Shown piece after piece: positions 45,931 through 56,309 of a stretch of DNA of 64,000 nucleotides (position 1 is its first letter; the number at the start of each line of letters is the position of its first letter). Below the pieces are notes generated by a model. The model was not told the DNA's origin and searched no databases. It saw nothing but the letters and a program-made list of their open reading frames with translations. Position numbers and translations under genes: made by a program. Origin of the DNA: Chryseobacterium sp. 3008163 (GTDB lineage Bacteria; Bacteroidota; Bacteroidia; Flavobacteriales; Weeksellaceae); contig NZ_CP033070.1 of NCBI RefSeq assembly GCF_003669035.1, forward strand, positions 2,976,001 to 3,040,000, given 5' to 3'.

Positions 45931-46248
45931 TTTTTAAATATAAATAAGTATAAAGATATACAGAAAATTATGCCAGAATATTATTGTATTCCATGTTTTT
46001 AGAAATTGTTTTTTATTAATAATTAATCTTAAAATTTATTAGACTTAACCCGTTTATGAAATAATGCATAAGTATGGATTAAATGTCATTATTAATTTAA
46101 TCAAAAACATTTTCTAGATTAATTCTCAAAAAATTTATTTTTAGGGTAAAACGTTAAATACTATCATAGATATTGAAAAAAGTAATTAAAAAAAGTGTGT
46201 AATTACTGAATTGATGTATATTTGGCAAAATTTAAATTAATTTTAAAA
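45931..46248 (+). promoter_or_regulatory. Intergenic region with the promoter of the M43 protease gene
   Basis: No gene seen in 318 AT-rich bases. A -7 box TATATTTG (46217-46224) lies 24 bases before the ATG at 46249. The same box and spacing recur before the next T9SS protease gene. Confidence 0.55.
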
Positions 46249-48249
46249 ATGAAGAAATTTACTGGTTTAAGAGTAGCTGTATTATCTACTTTTCTTACGA
46301 TTGGAGTATATCATGCTCAAATAGTAAAGGGATCCAAGAATGCTGAATTTAAAGAAAAATCTTTCGGAGATACATCCAACCCTTCTGGTTATGAGAGATG
46401 CTCAACTGTTGACTATGAGAATTTTCTTAGAGAAAGTTTTCCAGGAAGAATGACAACGGAGCAATTTGAATCTTGGCTTGCGCCTTTAGTGAAGAACGCT
46501 AAAGCAAATAAATCTCAATCTGGAAATATTGTTACGATACCTGTAGTTGTTCACGTTATTCATAGTGGTCAGGCCTATGGTGTTGCACAGAATATTGTCG
46601 ATGAGCAGGTAATGTCTCAAATTACTGTAATGAATAATGATTTCCGTAGATTAACAGGAACACCAGGGTTTAATAGTAATGTTGTAGGTGCAGATACCCA
46701 GATTCAATTTGCTCTGGCAAAAGTGGATCCTAACGGGAATCCGACAAATGGTATTGATAGAGTTAATCTTTGTCAGGCATCTTGGACTAGACAGCAAGTA
46801 GAACAATTTGTAAAACCAGAAACAAGCTGGGATACTACACAATATATGAATATGTGGAGTGTGAATTTCCCAAGTAACTCAAGCATTTTAGGCTACGCTC
46901 AATTTCCTGATTCTAACCTTGCAGGTTTAGATCCAGTAGGTGGTGATTATTATACGGATGGTGTTGTAGCTAGATATGGTACTTTTGGAAGTACTGATTA
47001 TGATGTGGATGGTACATTTTCTATGATTACTGGATATGATAAAGGAAGGACTATGACTCACGAGGTCGGTCACTTTTTAGGATTAAGACATATTTGGGGA
47101 GATCAAGCATGTGGAACAGATTATTGTACAGACACTCCAACAGCTCATATGGAAAATTATGTATGTAATCCGGCTATAGCAAGTTGTGATAATCCAGCTG
47201 TTTTTGAAATGGTAGAAAATTACATGGATTACACTAATGATGCCTGTATGAACATCTTTACAATTGATCAAAAAGCTAGAATTACAGCTGTTATGAATAA
47301 TTCTCCTAGGAGATTAGAGCTTAAAACATCTACGAAAGATATTGCGATTCCTTTATTTGCAAATGATGCAGAAGTAAAGATTGAGAGAGAATGTGCAACT
47401 ATTTCTTGCTCAACGGTAGCACAAAGTCCTAAAATTTCACTTTATAATAGAGGAACAAGTGCATTGACTTCCGCAGTAATTACTTATACTATAAATGGTA
47501 ACTCTCAAACACTCAACTGGACAGGTAATTTGGCTCAAGATAAATATCAAATTGTAACGCTTCCAATGGGTGCAAGTACACTTGGGGGACAATTAAATAT
47601 AAATGTTACTTCTGTAAATGGTACAGCAGATCAGAGATCATCTAACAGTAATCTAACAGTTAACTATCTTGGTGCTCCTGCTAGAGTTGATGCAAACGTA
47701 GTTTTTAATCTTCAATTAGATCCTTATGGAGCTGAAGTTAGTTGGAATTTAAAAAATAGTTCGGGAGTAACAGTTTACAGTGGTTCAGCTTATCCAAGTA
47801 CTAATACGAGCCTTCCAGCATTACAAACTTTTAATTGGACACTAAATCCTTTGGAGTGTTATACATTTACCATAAATGATGGTTTTGGTGATGGTATTTA
47901 TCAATGGGGTGGTTATTATAATATAAAAACACAATCTGGAGCTACCCTTATAACTGGTTCTCATTATAGCCTAACTCAAACTAGACTTCTTAAGGCTCAA
48001 GTTTTAGGAACTAATGAAGTTATTAAAGAGACGTTTGCGTTATATCCAAATCCAGCTGACGATATTTTAAATATTACAAAAGTTTCTAACAAAGCTAAAT
48101 ATGAAATTCATAATGCAGTTGGACAAATTGTAAAAGCAGGTGAGATTAATAATAATCAAGTGAGAGTTGCTGAATTGGTAAAAGGAACTTATATTATTAC
48201 AATCAATGACAGAGATATCTCTGAAAGTATTAAGTTTATTAAAAAATAA
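46249..48249 (+). CDS. M43-family zinc metalloprotease with T9SS sorting domain
   Basis: Secreted protease of 666 aa exported by the type IX system. A signal peptide (ending about YHAQ) and a pro-region are followed by the pappalysin-type catalytic domain. This has HEVGHFLGLRHIWGD (His271 onward), the Cys-rich CGTDYCTDTP loop, and ENYMDYTNDACMNIFT as the Met-turn. A beta-sandwich region follows, then the C-terminal type A sorting domain (YPNPADDILNI ... KGTYIITI ... IKFIKK). The start MKKFTGLRV is preferred to one 27 bases upstream inside the promoter. It is the first of three consecutive T9SS cargo genes, with its own terminator. Confidence 0.92.
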   Translation: MKKFTGLRVAVLSTFLTIGVYHAQIVKGSKNAEFKEKSFGDTSNPSGYERCSTVDYENFLRESFPGRMTTEQFESWLAPLVKNAKANKSQSGNIVTIPVVVHVIHSGQAYGVAQNIVDEQVMSQITVMNNDFRRLTGTPGFNSNVVGADTQIQFALAKVDPNGNPTNGIDRVNLCQASWTRQQVEQFVKPETSWDTTQYMNMWSVNFPSNSSILGYAQFPDSNLAGLDPVGGDYYTDGVVARYGTFGSTDYDVDGTFSMITGYDKGRTMTHEVGHFLGLRHIWGDQACGTDYCTDTPTAHMENYVCNPAIASCDNPAVFEMVENYMDYTNDACMNIFTIDQKARITAVMNNSPRRLELKTSTKDIAIPLFANDAEVKIERECATISCSTVAQSPKISLYNRGTSALTSAVITYTINGNSQTLNWTGNLAQDKYQIVTLPMGASTLGGQLNINVTSVNGTADQRSSNSNLTVNYLGAPARVDANVVFNLQLDPYGAEVSWNLKNSSGVTVYSGSAYPSTNTSLPALQTFNWTLNPLECYTFTINDGFGDGIYQWGGYYNIKTQSGATLITGSHYSLTQTRLLKAQVLGTNEVIKETFALYPNPADDILNITKVSNKAKYEIHNAVGQIVKAGEINNNQVRVAELVKGTYIITINDRDISESIKFIKK

Positions 48250-48269
48250 TAAAAGTTTTTATCATACTA

Positions 48270-48298
48270 AAATCCCTAGTTTTTCTAGGGATTTTTTG
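48270..48298 (+). terminator. Intrinsic terminator
   Basis: Stem AATCCCTAG/CTAGGGATT (48271-48279 with 48285-48293) and a T run. Confidence 0.85.
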
Positions 48299-48358
48299 TT
48301 TATGCTAGTGTTGTTGGTTAAATTTTACTTTTTTATTACTTAATCGATATGAAACTGC

Positions 48359-48366
48359 TATATTTG
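48359..48366 (+). promoter_or_regulatory. Promoter -7 box (TATATTTG) for the reprolysin-like protease
   Basis: Exact TAnnTTTG, 24 bases before the ATG at 48391, the same layout as at the M43 gene. Confidence 0.6.
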
Positions 48367-48390
48367 GAAAAATAAAAATAATTCAATTAT

Positions 48391-51300
48391 ATGAAAAAAC
48401 TCATTACTGCTTTATTTTGTAGTATGATTGGTGCTTCAGCTTTTGCTCAGTGGGTACCTACTACCTATTCAAGTGTTCCCAAACGGGCAGGTGATGTGAA
48501 AGCCACGTCAGTAGAAAGTTATTACACGCTGGATTTAGCTAAAATCAGATTACAGTTAAGAAATGCACACGAAATGGGATCTACAGCACAAGCTGTCGAG
48601 ATTTCATTACCTACTTTATCTGGAAAAGTAGAAAAATTTTCAGTGTATAGTTCTCCTGTATTTGCAAAAGATTTGGCTGACCAATATCAGTTAGGCTCTT
48701 ATGTAGGTGTCGGAATCGATGATCCTACAAAATTTTTAAGATTTTCTGTTGCTCCAACAGATTTTCAATCAATGATTATCAAGGGTGGAGAATATGAGTT
48801 CATTGAACCTGCAAATGCAGACAAAACAGTGTATAGAGTACACCCAAAATCTCAAAAAATGAATTCGGATTTTTATGCTCTACACAGGAAGCTCCTTCTG
48901 CTGTAAAACAAATTGATAACTTACTTCAACGTGGTAAATCTTTTTCAAATCAACCAACTACTTTTAATAAAAGTTACGATAAGAAGTATCGAACAATGAA
49001 GTTGGCAATGTCGACAACAGCTGAATATACGAATTTTTTTGGAGGTGTAACAGGTGCATTAACTCAGATCAACGCAACAATTACTAGGGTAAATGGTGTT
49101 TTTGAAAAAGACTTTGCACTACATTTAAATATATTAAGTTACCCTCAGCTTATTTACACTAATGCTTCTACAGATCCTTATGCTACTGTTACAGACCCGA
49201 ATGCACCACCAGGGTCTTGGAATACTTCTCTAAGAGATGTATTGGCAAGTGTTGTTGGTCAGGCTAATTATGATGTAGGACATTTATTTGGTGCTTCTGG
49301 CGGCGGTGGAAATGCAGGTTGTATTGGCTGTGTGTGTATGAGCCCGGTAGGTACTGGTTATGATCCTGTAGTAGGTTATGGTAAAGGATCGGGAATTACC
49401 TCTCCGGCAACTGGATCTGTAAATCCAACTGCGGCAAATCCTCCTTCTGGAGATAACTTTGATATTGACTATGTTGCTCACGAATTAGGACATCAATTAG
49501 GTGCTAATCATACTTTTGCACATACTATGCAGGGCGCGATTTCTCAGATGGAACCAGGTTCTGGATCTACAATTATGGGATATGCAGGTATTACTGGTGG
49601 AGCAAACACCGATGTTCAGCCACATTCAGATCCTTATTTCCATGTAATCAGCTTAGATCAGGTAAATGAAAATTTGATAAATAAAACATGTGACGTAGAA
49701 ACTACTATTACAAATAATCCTCCTGTAATAGCTGATATGGCAACATATAGTATTCCTAAGGGAACGGCGTTTGTGCTTACAGCTTCAGCGACTGATCCTG
49801 AGAACGACCCTATGACATATACATGGGAAGAAGTTGATAATGCAGGTGTTGTTATTACTAGAACAAACTTAGGAACTACTGCTTCAGGAGCTACATTCAG
49901 ATCAGTCAGCCCAACGACAAGCCCAGCTCGTTATTTCCCTAAATTAGAAACCGTATTAAATGGTCTAGTAGATAATAGTAATACTACATGGGAATCTGTT
50001 TCTAAAGTAGCAAGAACTACAAACTTTGCAGTTACTGTAAGAGATAATAGTCCTATTGCAACGCAGCAACAAGCAGATTATAATTTTCAACAAATTGTTG
50101 TCGGAAATGATGGCCCGTTTAAGGTCATTAGTCAATATGCAAATGGTGGTGTTTCAACTCCAATAGATTGGGCGGTTTCAAATACTAATACAGCTCCATA
50201 TAATGTTACAGATGTCAAAATTGATTATACGACAAATAATGGTGCTTCTTGGGTTGTTGTAACAAATTCTACTCCTAATGATGGTAGTGAAAATTTTATT
50301 TTTCCAGCTGCATTAAATGGACAAGTTATTAAATTGAGAATTTCATCTATTAACAATGTATTCTATGCAATTGGTCAAATAACTGTTGCTGCATTCGCTC
50401 CATGTGATGGCTCTGCTCCTACTGGAGTTGTTGCAAGTAATATCACTCCAAGTGGGGCAGTTATTAGTTGGACCCCAGTTTCCAATGCTACTTACACAAT
50501 TAGATATAGAGTTGTGGGGCAAACTACTTGGTTACAAACGACCTCTACTTCTCCAACTGTAACATTGACAGGCTTGAATGATGCTTCAACATACGAAGTA
50601 CAAATTTCAGCTACTTGTGCGGGTACTCCGGGGGCTTATTCTGCTTCTACTAATTTTTCAACTACAGCTGTACCATATTGTGCTTCAGTAAGTAGTAGTG
50701 GACAATTAAATTATATTTCTAATTTGACATTGGCTACTGTAAATAATACGACAGGTGGTACTACATATTCAAACTTTACAACCAACAGTGCGTTGCAAGT
50801 GAACTTGGTGCCTAATAGTACGAATAATTCTTTGAGTGTTTCTTTGACTACTACTTCAGCAAATGCTGCAGTTAACGGAATGGCTGTATGGATTGATTTC
50901 AATAAAAATGGTGTTTTTGATGCTAGTGAAAGAGTTCTAAATATGCCAGCACAAGCTTTGCCACTTGGTGTAACTACGAAAACGGCTGTGTTTTCAGTTC
51001 CGGCAACAGCAGTTACAAATTCTTCATTAAGAATGAGAATCGTGACTGTGTTATTGACTCCTCAGTCTGTTGGTGCTAGTATTCCAGATTCTTTTGCATG
51101 TGGATCTTTCCCGAATGGCGAGGTAGAAGATTATAATGTTGTAGTTGCGTCTCCTTTGAGTACAAACGAAACATCAGGTGCCAATAATGGTATCCAAATA
51201 TATCCAAACCCGGCAAGTGATATTTTAAATGTTACTAAAGTTTCAGACAAAGCTACATACAAAATTTATAGTGCAGCTGGTCAGTTAGTTGGTAATGGAA

Positions 51301-51410
51301 GTATTAGCAATGGAAAAATTAATGTATCTTCATTAATCAAAGGAGCTTATGTAATTTCAATCGACGACAAAGGGAAAGATAGTTTCAATTCTAAATTCAT
51401 TAAGAAATAA
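48391..51410 (+). CDS. Reprolysin-like metalloprotease with Fn3, GEVED and T9SS domains (frame broken near 48880)
   Basis: T9SS-secreted metzincin of about 1006 aa after repair. The signal peptide (ending ASAFAQ) is followed by a propeptide. The M12B-like catalytic domain has HELGHQLGANHTF at about residue 364 and STIMGYAGI as the Met-turn. A cadherin-like region follows (PPVIADMATYSIPKGTAFVL), then a fibronectin type III domain (APTGVVASNITPSGAVISWTP), a GEVED domain (VWIDFNKNGVFDASE ... FPNGEVEDYNV), and the type A sorting domain (YPNPASDILNV ... FIKK). One T appears missing in GCTCTACACAG near 48880. GCT TCT ACA CAG restores FYASTQEAPSAVKQID and runs straight into the second part. Confidence 0.9.
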
Positions 51411-51431
51411 CAAAACATCTTAATACTTAAT

Positions 51432-51462
51432 AAATCCTCAGTTTTTGCTGGGGATTTTTTTT
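51432..51462 (+). terminator. Intrinsic terminator
   Basis: 10-bp stem with one G-T pair (51432-51441 with 51448-51457), followed by a T run. Confidence 0.8.
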
Positions 51463-51792
51463 ATTATGTAATCATAAGTTAAGTTTAAGTGTAGTTGTAA
51501 TAAAAAAAAATGCCAAAAATATCAGCAAATAACAAAAAATGATTAGATTTGTATTTAATAAAATAAATATAGCCTATGAGGAAATCCTTTACTTTTTTAT
51601 TAAATCCTAGTCGTTTCATGAAAATAAGTTTGATAAATAGACTTAAATCATGTGATAGGTATACAACCAGTCTGTTATCTAGCAATAATTATTGTGTTTT
51701 AAGAACAAATAGTGCTCATGATTTTACAGATTCTTTAAATGGTAAAATTATAAATTACCTTAGTATCCAATTTTATTTTAATATTTAATATT
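51463..51792. other. AT-rich intergenic region, no recognised feature
   Basis: 330 bases between two T9SS genes. Short open frames on both strands look like chance. No exact TAnnTTTG box lies near the start codon at 51793, so that gene's promoter is unclear. Confidence 0.5.
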
Positions 51793-54700
51793 ATGAAGAA
51801 ACTTCTACTCATGTGTCAATTACTTTATGGCGCATTTCTCATGGCCCAAGTCAACTATACGCAAGACTGGACGGCCACGGGACTTAGTAACTGGACATCC
51901 ACAAGCAGTGTTTTTTCTAGAGATGCTACCGCAAACCAAATTTGTGGTACTACCGGAGGAACCATAAGAGGAAACAGATACAGTGGGAATGCAGGAGATT
52001 TTACATCTCCAAATATTCCTGGTAATAACCAAGGGGTCGTAACCATGTCGTTTGATTATAAAATTACGAATTGGTCTGCCGGAACTGTTGCTACTCCAGC
52101 AGCAACTATTGGTACAATAGCTGTACAATATTCAAACAACATGGGTGGTCCATGGACTACTGCCTACACTGTAAACTCAACAAATCACATAACAGCTAAT
52201 ACCTGTGCGACGAGAACGATAACATTCAGTCCATTGGCGGGTAATTTATATGTGAGATTTTACGTTCAGTCTGGTACAAACGATAGCTACTATTATTTTG
52301 ATAATGTTGTAATGTCTCAAGGGGCAGCACCATCTTGTTTAGCTCCATTTAATCTTACTTTGGTTAACGTGTCAGCAACAAATGCAAATATCTCTTGGAC
52401 TGCTCCTACACCAGCGCCGGCAAACGGTTATGATATCTATTACAATACAACGGGTGTAGCTCCTATTGCGACTACTCCGCTAAATGCAACCAATTCTGTA
52501 CAAAGTGCTACTACCACTGCGAATATCACAGGATTGACGCCTATCACTACATATTATGTATGGGTGAGAGCAAAATGTACTGGTACCGATTTAAGTACGT
52601 GGACACCGATGCCGTCATTCATGACTTTATGTGTGCCCGTAAATGCATTACCTTGGATAGAGAATTTCGATTCTATGACAACTTTAGGTGCTGGAATTTT
52701 ACCTCCTTGTTGGAAAAATGTCACAGGAACTAGTGCATGGACATCATCAAATGCAGTATTTTCTACAACATCTCCAGGTCCTAGATCTGCGCCAAATTAT
52801 GTCAGAATACAATATGGTAATACAAATGCGAGCCAATTATGGACTCCAGGATTTGCATTAACGGCAGGAACTACTTATGAATTTTCATACTATTATCATA
52901 CTGGTGGAACTACTAGTTCTCTAATCGGTTATACAGGTAATGTTTTGGTGAATACTTCACAATCTATGACTGGGGCTACAAATCTAGGTACATTTATCAC
53001 TGCAACACAAGGTACGAGTGCTTATACTCAATATAAAGTATATTATACTCCTACAACTACAGGAACATATAATTTTGCTGTGAACACATCATCTAATTTC
53101 ACCCCTTGGTATATGGGTGTTGATGATTTCCGACTAAGAGTCGCTCCTACATGTATAGAGCCTTTAGGGGTTATTTCTACTGCAGTGACAGGGAATACAG
53201 CTAGTATATCATGGAATCCGCCTACAACACAGCCTGCAAATGGATACCAAATCTATTATAGTACTACCAATACTCCTCCTCCTACAGCTCAAATAGTGGG
53301 TGTACCAGGTACGAGTACAAGTTATACAATTCCAGGTTTAGCTCCTAGTACCACATATAATATTTGGGTTAGAGCAATTTGTAGTGGTACAGATCAAAGT
53401 GATTTATCAGAACCTGTATCTGTAATGACAACTCAGATTCCTGCTACACTACCATATATTCAAAACTTTACTACAGGTAATGATCTTGGGTTATTAAATG
53501 GCACTCAGACCAATAAATGGGTTCGTGGTAATGCTACAGGAAACCCTGCTCAATCATTATATATATCAAATGATAATGGCGTAACTAATGCTTACACACA
53601 TACAACAAGTACTGTACAGGCATATAGAGATATTACAATTCCTAATGGTACAACGATAGCAACTTTTTCTTTTGATTGGAAAGGGCAAGGGGAAGGAACG
53701 ACTTTCAAGTATGATTACTTGCAAGTATGGTTAGTTCCTTCTAATTTTTTACCAACTCCGGGAACTTTAATTACCGCAGGTACTGGAAGAGTATTAATAG
53801 GACAATATAACCTTCAAGGTACATGGCAGTCCTACTCGAATGCAAACTTGAATTTATCTGCTTTTGCAGGTACTGTGATGCGTTTAGTATTTGAATGGAG
53901 AAACGATGGTGGTGGTGGAACTCAGCCTCCAGCTGCAATAGATAATATTGTGTTAAGAGTTTGTAGTACAGCTACACCTGTAGTTACTGTTACAGCAGCT
54001 TCTGTTACACATAATTCAGCTACTATTACATGGCCACAAGATACTGGCGGTGCAGACTATAAAATCAGATATAGACCGGTAGGTACTACTACATGGTTGC
54101 CTGTAGCCGGTCCTATTGATGTGGCTGCTGTACCTGGTACTACTCAAACATATACCTTTGCTGGTACTCTTTTACCTGTGACAACTTATGAAGTAGAAGT
54201 TGCAGCGGTATGTAACAGTGGAAATACTATTGGCGTTTATTCAAATAATGTCTTTACAACAAAATGTGACCCTACACCTCCAAATGTTGTAATTTCTAAC
54301 ATTACTGCTACATCGGCTTTAGTGACATGGAATCCACTTGTTGCAAACGCATCTTATGAATTAAGGTGGAGAATTGTTGGTACTCCTGGTTGGTTCGCTC
54401 CTACAGGCGGAACACCTCAGCCTCCTTTAAACAGTTATACACTTCCAAATTTGACTTCATTCACAACTTATGAAGTGCAAGTGAGAAGTAGATGTAACGG
54501 AACAACGATTGACAATCCTTGGTCAAACCCTCAAGTATTTACTACGGTAAGAGTTTGTGAGATACCTCCTCCAGGATTGACAATTACTACATTAACACCT
54601 ACAAGTGCTGAAGTAGTATGGGATGCCTTTACAGGTGCAGGAGCGACAGGAAGTTATATTTTAAAATACAGAAAAGTAGGAATTCCAAGTTGGACGACTA

Positions 54701-55545
54701 TTAATGTTAATACAAATACTTATACATTAACTGGATTATTAGAATTAACTAAATACGAAATGCAGGTAGCAAATGTATGTAGTGGAACTCCGGGTAACTT
54801 TACCCCTCCTTACTACTTTACAACACCGACTGTGGTTTATTGCCAGATGACTGCTACGACACTATCAGAATACTTTATTAATAAAGTTACTGTTAAGCCG
54901 ACAGGTAAGCTAGAAATGGTCAATGAAGATCTTACTGGAGGTACGTATTCTGACTTTACTGCAATTCCTGCGAAGTATATTGAATTAATTCAAGGTTCTA
55001 CAGGTAATCAGATTACAGTTGACAAAACAGTAGGTACATCTCCTACAGGGGTAGCAGTTTGGATCGACTTCAACAGAAATGGATATTTCGATTTAAATGA
55101 AAGAATCATGGCTGATGGACCAAACATTAATCCTTCAGTATCTGCAACATTCAATGTACCAGCTGATGCATTTGTAAGTATGACAGATTACAAATATGTA
55201 AGAATGAGAGTAGCAATGGCGAAAGATGAAATTCCGGTAAATTGCGTAAGCTTCCAAAACGGTGAAGTTGAAGATTATACGGTAAGAATATCTAAGCCAG
55301 GTGTTGCAAATGCTCTTAACCAAACGGAAATTTTAATTTATCCGAATCCGGTAAGCACAGTTTTAAATGTAAAAAATATCAGCAAAAAAGCGAATTATAA
55401 AATTTACAGTGCTGCAGGACAAGTGGTATCAAGCGGATTAATCTTAAACAATAAGATTGATGTAAGCAGACTAATCAACGGAGTTTATGTTATTGACATA
55501 GAAGACGCTCAGGGTACTGCTCAGAAGAAATTTATTAAAGAATAA
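51793..55545 (+). CDS. Large fibronectin type III / GEVED protein with T9SS sorting domain
   Basis: Secreted or cell-surface protein of 1250 aa without a recognisable catalytic site. A signal peptide (ending LMAQ) is followed by a jelly-roll-like module (about 20-175). Fn3-type domains alternate with MAM/cleaved-adhesin-like modules. Fn3 starts are visible at LTLVNVSATNANISWTAP, VISTAVTGNTASISWNPP, VVTVTAASVTHNSATITWPQ, VVISNITATSALVTWNP and TITTLTPTSAEVVWDAF. Next come a GEVED domain (VWIDFNRNGYFDLNE ... FQNGEVEDYTV) and the type A sorting domain (IYPNPVSTVLNV ... KKFIKE). Likely adhesive or matrix-forming. Its last 300 residues resemble those of the preceding protease. Confidence 0.9.
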   Translation: MKKLLLMCQLLYGAFLMAQVNYTQDWTATGLSNWTSTSSVFSRDATANQICGTTGGTIRGNRYSGNAGDFTSPNIPGNNQGVVTMSFDYKITNWSAGTVATPAATIGTIAVQYSNNMGGPWTTAYTVNSTNHITANTCATRTITFSPLAGNLYVRFYVQSGTNDSYYYFDNVVMSQGAAPSCLAPFNLTLVNVSATNANISWTAPTPAPANGYDIYYNTTGVAPIATTPLNATNSVQSATTTANITGLTPITTYYVWVRAKCTGTDLSTWTPMPSFMTLCVPVNALPWIENFDSMTTLGAGILPPCWKNVTGTSAWTSSNAVFSTTSPGPRSAPNYVRIQYGNTNASQLWTPGFALTAGTTYEFSYYYHTGGTTSSLIGYTGNVLVNTSQSMTGATNLGTFITATQGTSAYTQYKVYYTPTTTGTYNFAVNTSSNFTPWYMGVDDFRLRVAPTCIEPLGVISTAVTGNTASISWNPPTTQPANGYQIYYSTTNTPPPTAQIVGVPGTSTSYTIPGLAPSTTYNIWVRAICSGTDQSDLSEPVSVMTTQIPATLPYIQNFTTGNDLGLLNGTQTNKWVRGNATGNPAQSLYISNDNGVTNAYTHTTSTVQAYRDITIPNGTTIATFSFDWKGQGEGTTFKYDYLQVWLVPSNFLPTPGTLITAGTGRVLIGQYNLQGTWQSYSNANLNLSAFAGTVMRLVFEWRNDGGGGTQPPAAIDNIVLRVCSTATPVVTVTAASVTHNSATITWPQDTGGADYKIRYRPVGTTTWLPVAGPIDVAAVPGTTQTYTFAGTLLPVTTYEVEVAAVCNSGNTIGVYSNNVFTTKCDPTPPNVVISNITATSALVTWNPLVANASYELRWRIVGTPGWFAPTGGTPQPPLNSYTLPNLTSFTTYEVQVRSRCNGTTIDNPWSNPQVFTTVRVCEIPPPGLTITTLTPTSAEVVWDAFTGAGATGSYILKYRKVGIPSWTTINVNTNTYTLTGLLELTKYEMQVANVCSGTPGNFTPPYYFTTPTVVYCQMTATTLSEYFINKVTVKPTGKLEMVNEDLTGGTYSDFTAIPAKYIELIQGSTGNQITVDKTVGTSPTGVAVWIDFNRNGYFDLNERIMADGPNINPSVSATFNVPADAFVSMTDYKYVRMRVAMAKDEIPVNCVSFQNGEVEDYTVRISKPGVANALNQTEILIYPNPVSTVLNVKNISKKANYKIYSAAGQVVSSGLILNNKIDVSRLINGVYVIDIEDAQGTAQKKFIKE

Positions 55546-55570
55546 TTTAAATAATAAATTCTAAATACAG

Positions 55571-55603
55571 AATAAGCTCTCAGAAATGAGAGCTTATTTT
55601 TTT
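55571..55603 (+). terminator. Intrinsic terminator
   Basis: Perfect 12-bp stem (55571-55582 with 55587-55598), GAAA loop, T run. Confidence 0.9.
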
Positions 55604-55624
55604 GTGATCTTAGATAATTAGGCA

Positions 55625-55657
55625 TAAAAAAACCGCTGATAATTCAACGGTTTTTAT
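55625..55657 (-). terminator. Intrinsic terminator of the ruvB-coaE operon
   Basis: Stem AAAAACCG/CGGTTTTT around a 12-base loop, with a T run on the minus strand, 20 bases after the coaE stop. Confidence 0.7.
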
Positions 55658-55677
55658 TTGTAATGTGCTAATTATAA

Positions 55678-56307
55678 TTATTCAATTTCAAAAATAATTT
55701 TTTCAGTCTGCTCTTTTAAATCATCCAGATTAGTATTGTTATAAATAACGTAATCAGCTAATTTTATCTTGTCCTTTTCAGGCATTTGATTATTCATTAC
55801 GGTCTCCACTTCACGGTAGGTTTTGGAGTCTCTATCCATCACTCTTTTAAGTCTTATATTGTCTTCTGCGGTTACCAAAAGAGATTTGTAGCATTGAAGA
55901 TTAAGCTTTAATTCAAACAACAAAGCGGTTTCTTTAAAAACCAGATATTTGGTTTGCTTGCGTACCCATTCCTCAAAATCTAAACGTACTGCGGGATGAA
56001 TAATTCCATTCAACTGAAGTAACAACTCTTCATCATTGAAAACTTTTCCGGCAACGAATTTCCTATTGTAAATGTTATTTTCATCATAAGAATCTGCACC
56101 CAGAAGTTCTTTGATTTTATTCTTTACGACTTCGTTGTCATTCACAATTGTTTTAGCTCTGTCATCAGAATAATAAACCGGAAAACCGCAGTCTTCTATG
56201 TACTGAGCTACTGTTGTTTTACCGGAACCAATTCCACCGGTAAGACCTATTATTTTCGAGGCAGAATCAGGCTCTGCTTTTTGAGTTTCTGCAAGTAATT
56301 CTTCCAT
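55678..56307 (-). CDS. coaE: Dephospho-CoA kinase
   Basis: Cytoplasmic P-loop kinase for the last step of coenzyme A synthesis, phosphorylating the 3'-hydroxyl of dephospho-CoA. P-loop GGIGSGKT at residues 24-31, followed by VAQYIEDCGFPVYYSDDRAK with the catalytic Asp region, then IIHPAVR and ALLFE of the CoA-binding domain. The 209 aa include an extra 18-residue N-terminus (MEELLAETQKAEPDSASK) before the usual start. It is the last gene of a four-gene minus-strand operon, 2 bases after the MBL gene. Confidence 0.95.
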   Translation of the reverse strand: MEELLAETQKAEPDSASKIIGLTGGIGSGKTTVAQYIEDCGFPVYYSDDRAKTIVNDNEVVKNKIKELLGADSYDENNIYNRKFVAGKVFNDEELLLQLNGIIHPAVRLDFEEWVRKQTKYLVFKETALLFELKLNLQCYKSLLVTAEDNIRLKRVMDRDSKTYREVETVMNNQMPEKDKIKLADYVIYNNTNLDDLKEQTEKIIFEIE

Positions 56308-56309
56308 AA

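Noticed and set aside
51576..51788. 70-codon open frame upstream of the 1250-aa T9SS protein
   Set aside because: No recognisable motif, signal peptide or promoter; composition is that of AT-rich spacer.
46249..55545. Pathogenicity or mobile island
   Set aside because: No integrase, transposase, tRNA junction or direct repeats flank the T9SS genes, and base composition matches the surroundings.
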